Assembly: GCA_016791475.1 (NCBI GenBank)
Contig: JAEUWI010000072.1
Span: 1-32,437 of the forward strand
Length of the DNA stretch: 32,437 nt
DNA from: Candidatus Hydrogenedentota bacterium
GTDB lineage: Bacteria; Hydrogenedentota; Hydrogenedentia; Hydrogenedentales; JAEUWI01
Reading direction: 5' to 3'
Positions 1-7,166 of the stretch are shown here, piece after piece; the stretch's first letter is position 1; the number at the start of each line of letters is the position of its first letter. A program made the translations under genes and the position numbers. The notes below the pieces were generated by a model. That model was not told the origin of the DNA, did not search any database, and was given only the letters and a program-made list of their open reading frames with translations.

Positions 1-1
1 T

Positions 2-85
2 CAGCCTCCAGCCTCCAGCCTCCAGCCTCCAGCCTCCAGCCTCCAGCCTTCAGCCTTCAGCCTTCAGCCTTCAGCCTTCAGCCTA
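2..85. repeat. Heptamer tandem array, two unit types
   Basis: Twelve consecutive 7-base units: six CAGCCTC (2-43), five CAGCCTT (44-78) and a final CAGCCTA (79-85). The two main variants form separate blocks, which points to growth by slippage from two founders. The last unit supplies the TAG stop codon (minus strand, 83-85) of the neighbouring gene, so the array begins inside that stop codon. The array runs to the window edge and probably continues beyond it. Confidence 0.95.
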
Positions 86-1093
86 CCCGGCCAGGCCGGC
101 GAGGGCCTCGATATAGTCCGGCGAGGTCCCTTTTACCTTTCCGGCTTTGGCCTGATGGCAATATTGTTTCAGCCATTGCCTGGCGGTTTCCGGTCCGACG
201 GCATTCACGACGGCCTCGAAGAACATGCTTGGGCTTTCGGGGGCTACGGCGCATTCGATGCCGCGACACGTCCATGTGTCGGTCAGGAGAAAAGAGATGA
301 CGCGTGTGGAGGTGAGCCGTGTCTGCATGTGGACGCAGTTAAAGAGCTTCAGCTTGGGGAGCGACTTTCCGGTGCGGTTGACCTGGAAGGTCGATGCGTC
401 CAACTGTCCCGTATCGAGCCCGTTGCGCGTGACGGGGTTGAAGGCTTTGAGGGCCAAGGTGCACATCTTCTGCTTCAGGCCTTCGGTTTCCTTCTTGGAG
501 AAGGTGTGGGGCGGGGTCGTGCCCGCGGTGTACTGGAGATTGCGGTGGATGCCCAGGGGCTCGTAGCCCACGGGCAACGCCGTCACATAGGCCTCCAACT
601 CCCGGTGATGCTCCTCCCGGCGATAGCGGTCCGGCAGGAACAGAATCCCCGCGCGCAGCGGTTCCGTCATCTCCTCCTTCAGTCGTTCGTGGAGCAGGCG
701 CAGGTGCTTGTATTCCTGGGCCACGCGTCGGCTGCCTTCCTCCGGGTTTTTTGCCACCACCAGCGAAAGCTGCGTCTTGCGCTTCGCGGCCGTCGTGACT
801 TTAACCGTGAAGATCAGGCGGAACTCGTCCTCCGCGGTCAGTGCGAAAATCAGGCTGTTTGCCGCGCCCGGACCGAGCACTTTCTCTATGGCGGGCTGGA
901 TCAGGCGGTCGCGATCGCGCACCAGCTTGTCCACCGCGCTCGCGAGGGTTTCAAGTTGGTAGAAGCGGCGGAACGGCTTGCCGCGATGGTCCACAAATTC
1001 CACCATGTTGTTCCACTTGGTGGTGAAGACCAGCGGGCGAGACGCCTGGCCGCGTCCGGTAAACGCCTTGGGTTTTCTGCGGGCTTGGGGCAT
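83..1093 (-). CDS. Protein of unknown function, 336 aa
   Basis: I do not recognise a family with confidence. The protein is soluble, with a basic N terminus (MPQARRKPK), no signal peptide and no membrane helix. Residues roughly 80-145 contain beta-strand-like stretches ending in LSLVVAKNP followed by a helix with QEYKHLRLLHERL. That lysine/glutamate spacing weakly recalls the N-lobe of kinase or aminoglycoside-phosphotransferase folds, but I see no HxD catalytic loop or DFG-like motif, so a catalytic role is not supported. The C terminus has a short helical region (ETARQWLKQYCHQ). It starts 13 bases after the stop of the upstream DUF6526 gene on the same strand, so the two are probably co-transcribed. 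Its stop codon is the first unit of the heptamer array. Coding status is supported by length, the operon arrangement and typical codon use. Confidence 0.75.
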   Translation of the reverse strand: MPQARRKPKAFTGRGQASRPLVFTTKWNNMVEFVDHRGKPFRRFYQLETLASAVDKLVRDRDRLIQPAIEKVLGPGAANSLIFALTAEDEFRLIFTVKVTTAAKRKTQLSLVVAKNPEEGSRRVAQEYKHLRLLHERLKEEMTEPLRAGILFLPDRYRREEHHRELEAYVTALPVGYEPLGIHRNLQYTAGTTPPHTFSKKETEGLKQKMCTLALKAFNPVTRNGLDTGQLDASTFQVNRTGKSLPKLKLFNCVHMQTRLTSTRVISFLLTDTWTCRGIECAVAPESPSMFFEAVVNAVGPETARQWLKQYCHQAKAGKVKGTSPDYIEALAGLAG

Positions 1094-1106
1094 GTAAATC
1101 TTTCTT

Positions 1107-1559
1107 TCAGACGCGGTGGTGGTCGGCCTGCCAGTTGTTCACCAGCTTCTTGATGGCGTCGGCCTTGGCAATGTTTTCGTCGAGCACTTTGCGCGCCAGA
1201 TCGGGCAGTTCTTCATCGGAGGCAAAGCGAAGCCCGACCAGTTGTTTCACGGTCAGCTTCTTCGCCGGGCCCTTCAGTTCATCGGGGAGCACTTCGGCCA
1301 GACGCAGCCGCATTTCCGTGCGGATAATGCGGTCCTGCAGCGTTACGGCGTAGTTGCGCATGAGCAGCAGTCCGAAAATCGCGGAGAAGGAATTGAGGAG
1401 CAGGGCGGTGCCCACAAGGCAGTGTCCCGCCGTGGAATTGGGCATCAGAAGGCCCACGGTCGCCATGATGGCGGACGCGAGAAACAGGACGGTAACGATT
1501 ACAAATTTGGTGGGAAAAACCACGTGGTTACTATAGTTTTGAGGGACGGCCTCGGCCAT
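1107..1559 (-). CDS. DUF6526 family membrane protein, 150 aa
   Basis: The protein has the layout of the DUF6526 family: a short N terminus with QNYSNH, two hydrophobic helices (about 17-40 and 47-70), then a soluble tail with RLRLAEVLPDEL, RFASDEELPDLARKVL and a terminal IKKLVNNWQADHHRV. The tail motifs are the recognisable part; the function of the family is unknown. The reading frame stays open far upstream, but ATG at 1559 is the natural start because AAGGA lies just before it and the family homology begins at MAEAVPQNYSNH. It is the first gene of a probable two-gene unit with the unknown gene downstream. The two helices place it in the cytoplasmic membrane with the tail probably in the cytoplasm (inferred). 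Confidence 0.85.
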   Translation of the reverse strand: MAEAVPQNYSNHVVFPTKFVIVTVLFLASAIMATVGLLMPNSTAGHCLVGTALLLNSFSAIFGLLLMRNYAVTLQDRIIRTEMRLRLAEVLPDELKGPAKKLTVKQLVGLRFASDEELPDLARKVLDENIAKADAIKKLVNNWQADHHRV

Positions 1560-1724
1560 GACAGGTCCTTTCCGTTGACGGCGATTGACAGGGGCATGCA
1601 GGGTGTCGTTCGCTGGGAATCCAGCGATGCGGCCTGATACTATAACACATCGGCCCGGAGGGGCTGGAATTATGTGCACCAGGCCATTTTCCGCCCCCAG
1701 GACCCTCGGGCCCGGAGCGGGAAA

Positions 1725-2510
1725 ATGCTCAATCAGGCACAGTGCGATTTCTATCGGGAAGCGGGCTATCTCCATATCCCGGCGGTGTTCTCGCCGGAGG
1801 AGATGGACGCACTCGAAGGTCACCTCGCCATTCTGTTGAAGGAATGGGCCCAGACCGATATCGGCTGGACGGGTCCCTGGCGCAAGGCCTACATGGACGA
1901 GGCCACGGAGAAAAAGTCGAAACTGACCCATCTTCACGACCTTCACTTCTATTCCGACGCCTGGAGCCGCGCGATGCACAACCCGAGATTGGTGGGGGCG
2001 CTGGCGGATCTTCTCGGGCCCAATGTGGAGCTGCACCACACCACCCTCCACCTCAAGCCGCCGGAGACGGGCCATCCCTTCCCGCTCCACCAGGACGACG
2101 CCTTCTATCCCCATACCGATGACCGTTATATCGACGTGCTCGTACACTTGGACGATACGTGCCACGAAAACGGGGAAATCCGCTTCACCGCCGGCAGCCA
2201 CAAGGCCGGACGCCTGCCCCACATTACCCAGACGCCCGAAGGCGAGTGCACGCCCCACCTGCCCACCGATGCGTATCGCCTGGAGGATACCATTCCGGTT
2301 CCGGCAAAGCGGGGCGATATCGTAGTTTTCAATATTTTTACGGTCCACGGCAGCCACATCAACCAGACCGATCGCATGCGGCGGCTGGTCCGCTGTGGAT
2401 TTCGCGATCCGGCCAATGCCCAGCTTGCCGGACAGAGCGTGGGGCGTCCCGGCATTATGGTGAGCGGATTGCGCCCCTGCGCGCCGGGGCAGTTGCCCTT
2501 CCCGAGTTGA
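1725..2510 (+). CDS. Phytanoyl-CoA dioxygenase (PhyH) family protein
   Basis: Fe(II)/2-oxoglutarate-dependent oxygenase fold, 261 aa. Seen directly: an N-terminal FYREAGYLHIPAVFSPEEMDAL segment typical of PhyH proteins; an HxD iron motif (H122, D124 in PLHQDD); the distal iron histidine H208 in FTVHGSHIN; and arginines at 219-223 (RRLVR), where 2-oxoglutarate is normally bound. Intervening HLDDTCHENGEIRFTAGSHK matches the usual core strand with the acidic/Gly motif. Family members hydroxylate very different small molecules, so the substrate cannot be read from sequence. ATG at 1725 is preferred over the upstream in-frame start at 1674 because GGAG lies eight bases before it and homology starts there. 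The gene ends 8 bases from the convergent stop of the receiver-phosphatase gene. No signal peptide, so cytoplasmic. Confidence 0.9.
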   Translation: MLNQAQCDFYREAGYLHIPAVFSPEEMDALEGHLAILLKEWAQTDIGWTGPWRKAYMDEATEKKSKLTHLHDLHFYSDAWSRAMHNPRLVGALADLLGPNVELHHTTLHLKPPETGHPFPLHQDDAFYPHTDDRYIDVLVHLDDTCHENGEIRFTAGSHKAGRLPHITQTPEGECTPHLPTDAYRLEDTIPVPAKRGDIVVFNIFTVHGSHINQTDRMRRLVRCGFRDPANAQLAGQSVGRPGIMVSGLRPCAPGQLPFPS

Positions 2511-2518
2511 GGGGATCC

Positions 2519-3700
2519 TTAACCCTTGTAGCGCACCGCCAGCATGGTGATGTCATCGTGCTGTGGATAGTTCACGGTGAAAGCCTCGATGCCCCGCGCC
2601 AGTCCGAGGGCCATTTCGTCCAGGGGCAGCGCGCAGGACTGGGCAAGATGCTCCTCCAGACGCGTGTCGCAGAAGAGGTGCCTGTCCTTGTCCATGGCCT
2701 CCGTTACCCCGTCGGTGTAGAGAAAGAGGCATTCCCCCGGGGCCAGGGTGATCGTAGTCTTCACGTAGGTCGCCTCCGGCATCACCCCGAGCACGATTCC
2801 GCCCTGATTCTGGAGGGGAGACGGCGGCGTGCCGTTTCTCCGCACCCAGTAAGGCGGATTATGCCCCGCATTGCTGTAGGTGACCTCGCCCGTCTTCGTG
2901 TCAAGCACCCCGTAGAACACCGTCACGAAGAGATCCGAGGCGTTGTCCCCGCAGAGCAACCGGTTTACATAGTTCAGGCAGGTGTCGGGGCAATCGTTGT
3001 GCAGGGCCGTCGCCTTGATCAGGGTGCGGCAAACCGCCATGAACAGCGCGGCCGGAACGCCCTTGCCCGAGACGTCCCCTATCACGAACGCGAGGCGGTC
3101 CTCGCCAATGAAAAAGAAGTCGTAGAAGTCGCCGCCCACCTGTCGCGCCGGGGTCATGGTGGCAAACACTTCGATGTCGTGCCGATCGGGGAAGGGTGGA
3201 AAGGTCTTGGGCAGGATGGACTCCTGTATGCGCGAGGCCACCTGCAGTTCGTGCTGAACGGCGATCAAATTGCGGGTTGCCTCCAGGCCCTGCTTCAGCT
3301 TGTGGACTTCGGAGATCGTCTTCTCGATGGTGATCTCGAGATCCGCAAAGTCGATTGGCTTGGTGATGAAATCAAAGGCCCCCCGGTTCATCGCCGTGCG
3401 GATATTGTCCAGATCGCCGTAGGCGGAAATGACCACCGATTTGTACAGGCCGTCCCGCTCCGCCAGGCGCGCAAGCAGGGTGAGCCCGTCCATCACCGGC
3501 ATGTTGATATCCGTCAGGATTACGTCGATGCCGTCGTCCTGATCGAGCACTTCCAGGGCCTGTTGTCCATTCCCCGCGAAGGTGATGTTGTAATTGCCCT
3601 CGCGGATTTTCTTGCGAAACTTTTGCCGGATCAGCGATTCCAGGTCCGGCTCGTCGTCCACGACCAGCAGGCGCACCGGCGGTGTCAATATCGCGTTCAC
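2519..3700 (-). CDS. Receiver-PP2C (SpoIIE/RsbU-like) response regulator
   Basis: A two-domain output protein, 393 aa. Residues 9-125 form a CheY-like receiver with acidic pocket D15/D16, phospho-acceptor D64 (ILTDINMP), S92 and K114 (KP). A coiled linker (about 128-165, ending VASRIQESILPK) leads to a PP2C-type serine phosphatase (about 180-391) with metal-binding motifs GGDFYD (189-194), GDVSGKG (208-214), TDGVTEA (329-335) and HDDITML (381-387). In known systems such proteins dephosphorylate anti-anti-sigma (STAS) proteins and switch a sigma or kinase partner; no STAS or anti-sigma gene is present here, so the target is unknown. The start is GTG at 3700, overlapping the upstream stop as GTGA, which implies translational coupling to the receiver gene. 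Last gene of the kinase operon. Confidence 0.95.
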   Translation of the reverse strand: MNAILTPPVRLLVVDDEPDLESLIRQKFRKKIREGNYNITFAGNGQQALEVLDQDDGIDVILTDINMPVMDGLTLLARLAERDGLYKSVVISAYGDLDNIRTAMNRGAFDFITKPIDFADLEITIEKTISEVHKLKQGLEATRNLIAVQHELQVASRIQESILPKTFPPFPDRHDIEVFATMTPARQVGGDFYDFFFIGEDRLAFVIGDVSGKGVPAALFMAVCRTLIKATALHNDCPDTCLNYVNRLLCGDNASDLFVTVFYGVLDTKTGEVTYSNAGHNPPYWVRRNGTPPSPLQNQGGIVLGVMPEATYVKTTITLAPGECLFLYTDGVTEAMDKDRHLFCDTRLEEHLAQSCALPLDEMALGLARGIEAFTVNYPQHDDITMLAVRYKG

Positions 3701-4077
3701 GATGTCTTCCTCACCGAAAGGATTTTCTCCTTCAGCTCGCCGAAATCCAGCGGTTTGGCCAGGTAGTCGTTGGCGCCGCAGTCCATCGCTTCGCGGTACT
3801 TCTCCTGGTCGTCGTAGGCCGTAATCATGAATACGGGTATGCCCGGGCGGTGCCCCTTGATTTCCCGCAGCAGCTCCAGGCCGCTCATCCCCGGCATGTT
3901 TATATCGGAAAGGATAAGCACCAGGTCGGTACCCGCGCTGCTGTTCAGCACTTCCAGGGCCTCGCTGCCCGAGAAGGCAAAGCGAAACTGGAGCTCACCG
4001 CTCCGGATTTCCTTCCGGAAACGCTGCTCAAAGAGCATCTGGATATCGGGCTCGTCGTCCACGACCATGATCAACAT
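3697..4077 (-). CDS. Single-domain response regulator (CheY-like)
   Basis: A stand-alone receiver of 126 aa when started at the ATG at 4077; a TTG one codon upstream (4080) is also possible. Acidic pocket in VVDDEPD, phospho-acceptor in LILSDINMPGMSG (D59 counted from the TTG), T in FMITAYDD and lysine in LAKPLDF complete the set, so the phosphorylation site is intact. There is no output domain. It sits between the histidine kinase and the receiver-phosphatase. Its ATG shares one base with the kinase stop (TGATG) and its own stop overlaps the next start (GTGA). The order kinase, receiver, receiver-phosphatase suggests a branched phosphorelay or phosphate sink; this is inference. Its FRKEIRSGEL region closely resembles the FRKKIREGNY region of the neighbouring receiver, so the two probably arose by duplication. 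Confidence 0.95.
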   Translation of the reverse strand: MLIMVVDDEPDIQMLFEQRFRKEIRSGELQFRFAFSGSEALEVLNSSAGTDLVLILSDINMPGMSGLELLREIKGHRPGIPVFMITAYDDQEKYREAMDCGANDYLAKPLDFGELKEKILSVRKTS

Positions 4078-6902
4078 CAAGTTTCAACCTTGTGGGTGTT
4101 GGCGGCGCCCGCCGGAAGGGCGATGATGAATTCCGTGTATTCACCAGGATTCGATTGTACGGAGAGCTCGCCCTGGTGTTCCTGCACCACGATGTCGTAG
4201 CTGATGGAAAGACCCAGGCCCGTACCGACGCCCGCGGGCTTGGTGGTGAAAAACGGGGTAAAAACCTTGTCCACGATCCCATCCGGAATGCCATACCCGT
4301 TGTCCCGGATGCGGATGATCACTCTATCAGATTCCAGACCCGTGGAAACAGTCAATTTCGGGTGGAAGCCCGCGCCGTCCCGCTTCTTGCGCTCGTGGGC
4401 CGCGTAGCAGCCGTTGTTCAGGATGTTCAGGAATACGCGGGCCAGATCCTGCGACACCACATCGAGTTCCGGCAGCCTGGGATCGAGGTGTAGGTCCAGT
4501 TCGATGTTGAAAGTGGAATCCTGCGCCCGCATCCCGTGGTAGGAGAGCTGCACGTATTCTTCCAGTAGTTCATTAATCTGCGTGCGGCGTTTTTCATCCT
4601 TCTTGCCTCGGGAATGGAGCAGCATCGTCTTCACGATGTTGTCCGCGCGCTTGCCGTGCTCCTGGATCTTCCGGGTGTTCTGCTGGATGTCGGAAAGGAG
4701 ATCGGCCAGGGTTTCCCGCGCTTCCGGGGAGAGCGCGGCACCCACGGCGCCCAGCTCCTCCTCCAGCTCGCCCGCCAGTTCCACCGTGAGTTCCGCGAAA
4801 TTCGTCACGAAGTTCAACGGGTTCTTGATTTCGTGGGCGATGCCCGCGGTGAGGGAACCCAGAGAGGCCATTTTCTCGTTCATCACCAGTTGGGCCTGGG
4901 TGTTTCGCAGCTCCTCCAGGGCGCCGGCCAGCTCGTCGCGATTCTGCTCCAGCAACATGGTCCGCTCCGCCACATCCCGCTCCAGCGTCGCACTGTACTC
5001 GCGCAGGATGCGATCCGCCTCTTTGCTGTCGCTGATATCGCGCAGGTTGATCACCGTGCCCGCGATGCTTGCATCGTCCAGGCGGTTCGTGCCCACGGAA
5101 GCGATGTAGATCCAATGCCCCTCCTTGTGCCGGAGCCGATACTCCGACCGGGTGGGCGCGCCGGGATTCAGCAGGGCCCGTTCCGCCGCGCGCTTGATCT
5201 GAAGCACGTCGTCGGGATGGATCTTGTCGAAGAGGGTCTTTCCGAGGACTTCCTCGGCGGTATAGCCGAATGTGCGCTCGAAAGAAGGGCTCACGAAGCG
5301 CGCCGTAAAGTCCGCATCCAGCACGACGATCACGTCCGGCGCAAACTCGATCAGGGCCTTGTAGTATTGCTGGCTGCGCTCCACCTCCTCCTGGGCGCGC
5401 TTGCGCTCCGATACTTCCTTTTCCAGCGAACCGTAGAGCACCTGGATCTTGTCCATGAAGCGGTTGAACGAACTCGACAGTTCGGCCACTTCGTCTTTTC
5501 CGCTCACCACCAGTCGCTGATTGAGGGCGTCTTCGCCTTGAACCATGCCCTTGAGAATGGCCACCGTGGAGCGGATGGGCCGCACGATCGGCTTCGCCAG
5601 GTAGTCGGCCACGAAACACAGCACCAGAATGGCCACGAGCACGATCGCGTCACTGAGGTACAGCATGCGGCTCACGAATTCCCGCGATGTCTTCTCCATC
5701 TCCTTCACCGTCTTGAAGGCCTCCACCGTGTCCACCTGCGCTATCAACGCCCACGTGACGCCCAGGATCTGGATCGGTCGGAAGGCGATCAGGGCCTCGT
5801 GTCCCGCTGCGTCGCGGTAGACGTCGCAACCCGTCTGGCCGAGGTGAAAGACAATCCGCGCCGGCTCAATGTCGAGTCGCGGCGCGTCGGGATCGCTGCC
5901 GTTCTCCTGAATTTCCGACCGGCGTGCGAACACCTTGGCCGCTCCGCCGCGCGGTTCGTAGTCGGGTCCCACCAGATAGACCGCGCCGGAATCGCCCAGG
6001 GCCGTCATGGCGCCCAGAATGTCATTGAAGCGTTCGATGCTGAACTCGAAGAGGACCACGCCCTTCTTCTCGCCGCGCGAAAAGATCGGTGTCGCGATGA
6101 AGCAGACGTCCTCGTTGTTCGCGGGCAGGTAGGGCGCGGCATCTTCGAAGATTACCTTGCCCGGTTCCCCCGCCCAGGCCGAGCGAAAGGCCCGGGCCGC
6201 GTGACTTTCGGCCAGCGGACCCTGGACCATGGACGCGCCGAAGTCCAGGTCCTTTTTGACGGAGTAGACGACCTCGCCCCGCACGCCGTCAACCAGAATG
6301 ACGTCCTCATAGCCCAGGCGCGCCAGGGTGCTCACCCAGAAAGGGTGAATCGAATCGTGCATCTTTGCATAAGGCGAGTCCGCCGGCTGGGGCGTCGGTG
6401 GCGGCGCGTCCACAGCGGCGGTGGGCGTCGGATGTAGCAGGTATGCATGTTGCAGGGCCACGCCCGAGGGCGAGAGTGCCGACACATACTCCGCCGACGA
6501 TGGAGGGCCCGCCTCGCCGGCTGGGGGCATCTTTTCGAGTCTGGTGGAATACCATGCGCGGAGCTCCTCGCGCATCCGGGCGAGTTCGTCTGGAGGAAAT
6601 GCTTCGGGGGGCGCGGCGCGGAAAAAGACCTCGCTGTCGAGCATTGCCTGGAGGTGATAGAACTGGCTGAGGAGGCGCGCCTCGTTTGACAGGCCCTGGA
6701 CGAAAGTATTCAGGTGGTCCCCCTGGGCGCTGACCACGGCGGAGATGTGATCCTTCGCCTTCTGCTCGAGTGCCACCCGCGCCTGCTCGCCGGTGTCTTC
6801 CAAAGCGCGCTTGGTGATCGTGTGGGTGAAGAGGGTGCCCAGCAGCAGCGGGACCAGGCCGCAGGCAAGGAGCGCCAGGGTAAATTTTCCGAGCAGATTC
6901 AT
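4077..6902 (-). CDS. Transmembrane Cache-HAMP-PAS sensor histidine kinase
   Basis: First gene of the operon, 941 aa. Domains in order: membrane helix 7-27; a large extracytoplasmic sensor of about 385 residues with double-Cache-like features ([22 protein letters not shown], then [21 protein letters not shown]); second helix about 415-433; HAMP about 434-488; coiled coil; PAS about 510-628 with [12 protein letters not shown]; a second coiled coil; HisKA with H690 in [13 protein letters not shown]; HATPase with the N box (N826, N829), G1 DNGYGIPDG (867-875) and G2 [11 protein letters not shown]. All catalytic motifs are intact. Residues about 150-180 of the sensor contain a proline-rich stretch. 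It should sense an external small ligand and phosphorylate the two receivers encoded directly downstream; the ligand is not predictable. ATG at 6902; the ribosome-binding site is weak. Confidence 0.95.
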   Translation of the reverse strand: MNLLGKFTLALLACGLVPLLLGTLFTHTITKRALEDTGEQARVALEQKAKDHISAVVSAQGDHLNTFVQGLSNEARLLSQFYHLQAMLDSEVFFRAAPPEAFPPDELARMREELRAWYSTRLEKMPPAGEAGPPSSAEYVSALSPSGVALQHAYLLHPTPTAAVDAPPPTPQPADSPYAKMHDSIHPFWVSTLARLGYEDVILVDGVRGEVVYSVKKDLDFGASMVQGPLAESHAARAFRSAWAGEPGKVIFEDAAPYLPANNEDVCFIATPIFSRGEKKGVVLFEFSIERFNDILGAMTALGDSGAVYLVGPDYEPRGGAAKVFARRSEIQENGSDPDAPRLDIEPARIVFHLGQTGCDVYRDAAGHEALIAFRPIQILGVTWALIAQVDTVEAFKTVKEMEKTSREFVSRMLYLSDAIVLVAILVLCFVADYLAKPIVRPIRSTVAILKGMVQGEDALNQRLVVSGKDEVAELSSSFNRFMDKIQVLYGSLEKEVSERKRAQEEVERSQQYYKALIEFAPDVIVVLDADFTARFVSPSFERTFGYTAEEVLGKTLFDKIHPDDVLQIKRAAERALLNPGAPTRSEYRLRHKEGHWIYIASVGTNRLDDASIAGTVINLRDISDSKEADRILREYSATLERDVAERTMLLEQNRDELAGALEELRNTQAQLVMNEKMASLGSLTAGIAHEIKNPLNFVTNFAELTVELAGELEEELGAVGAALSPEARETLADLLSDIQQNTRKIQEHGKRADNIVKTMLLHSRGKKDEKRRTQINELLEEYVQLSYHGMRAQDSTFNIELDLHLDPRLPELDVVSQDLARVFLNILNNGCYAAHERKKRDGAGFHPKLTVSTGLESDRVIIRIRDNGYGIPDGIVDKVFTPFFTTKPAGVGTGLGLSISYDIVVQEHQGELSVQSNPGEYTEFIIALPAGAANTHKVET

Positions 6903-6941
6903 GGCAATGGGTACCGATAGGGGAGGTTCACTGATTGCGAT

Positions 6942-6970
6942 ATACTACCCTATTCCGGCCCCGGAATGAA
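6942..6970 (-). promoter_or_regulatory. Candidate promoter of the kinase operon
   Basis: On the minus strand TTCATT (6970-6965) is followed after 17 bases by TAGTAT (6947-6942), about 40 bases before the kinase ATG. The -35 match is only partial. A perfect interrupted palindrome lies across the spacer (separate entry). Read by eye only. Confidence 0.35.
6952..6967. promoter_or_regulatory. Perfect palindrome, candidate operator
   Basis: ATTCCGGCCCCGGAAT: seven-base arms ATTCCGG/CCGGAAT around CC. It lies between the putative -35 and -10 of the kinase operon and 200 bases upstream of the divergent GGDEF-EAL gene. Its position would suit a repressor that blocks polymerase, or shared control of the two divergent signalling units. 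The regulator is unknown. Confidence 0.4.
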
Positions 6971-7166
6971 CAATGGTCCCCCGCCGTCGTCGGGCGGGTC
7001 GACCGGATCGGGGGCGTTCGCGCCGGGAGACGAATTCAGTAGATCGCCGCGAGCGTAATCGGTACCATGGTGCCATAACAAGGCGCGGTCCGGCCTGAAA
7101 CCGGCGTGCCTGAAGGTGTTGGGAACTTGTAGTCCGCTCGGGCTTGGGGAAGGAAAGGCTGGCGGT

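Noticed and set aside
155-1153. Long plus-strand frame opposite the unknown 336-aa gene
   Set aside because: Composition is arginine/glycine/histidine-rich with no family resemblance. The minus-strand frame has the operon arrangement and ordinary protein composition.
1107-2357. Extended N terminus of the DUF6526 gene
   Set aside because: The extra 266 residues lie antisense to the PhyH gene and its leader. A good ribosome-binding site and family homology begin at 1559.
4614-6437. 607-codon plus-strand frame opposite the histidine kinase
   Set aside because: The opposite strand has all kinase motifs. This frame is an antisense shadow in GC-rich DNA.
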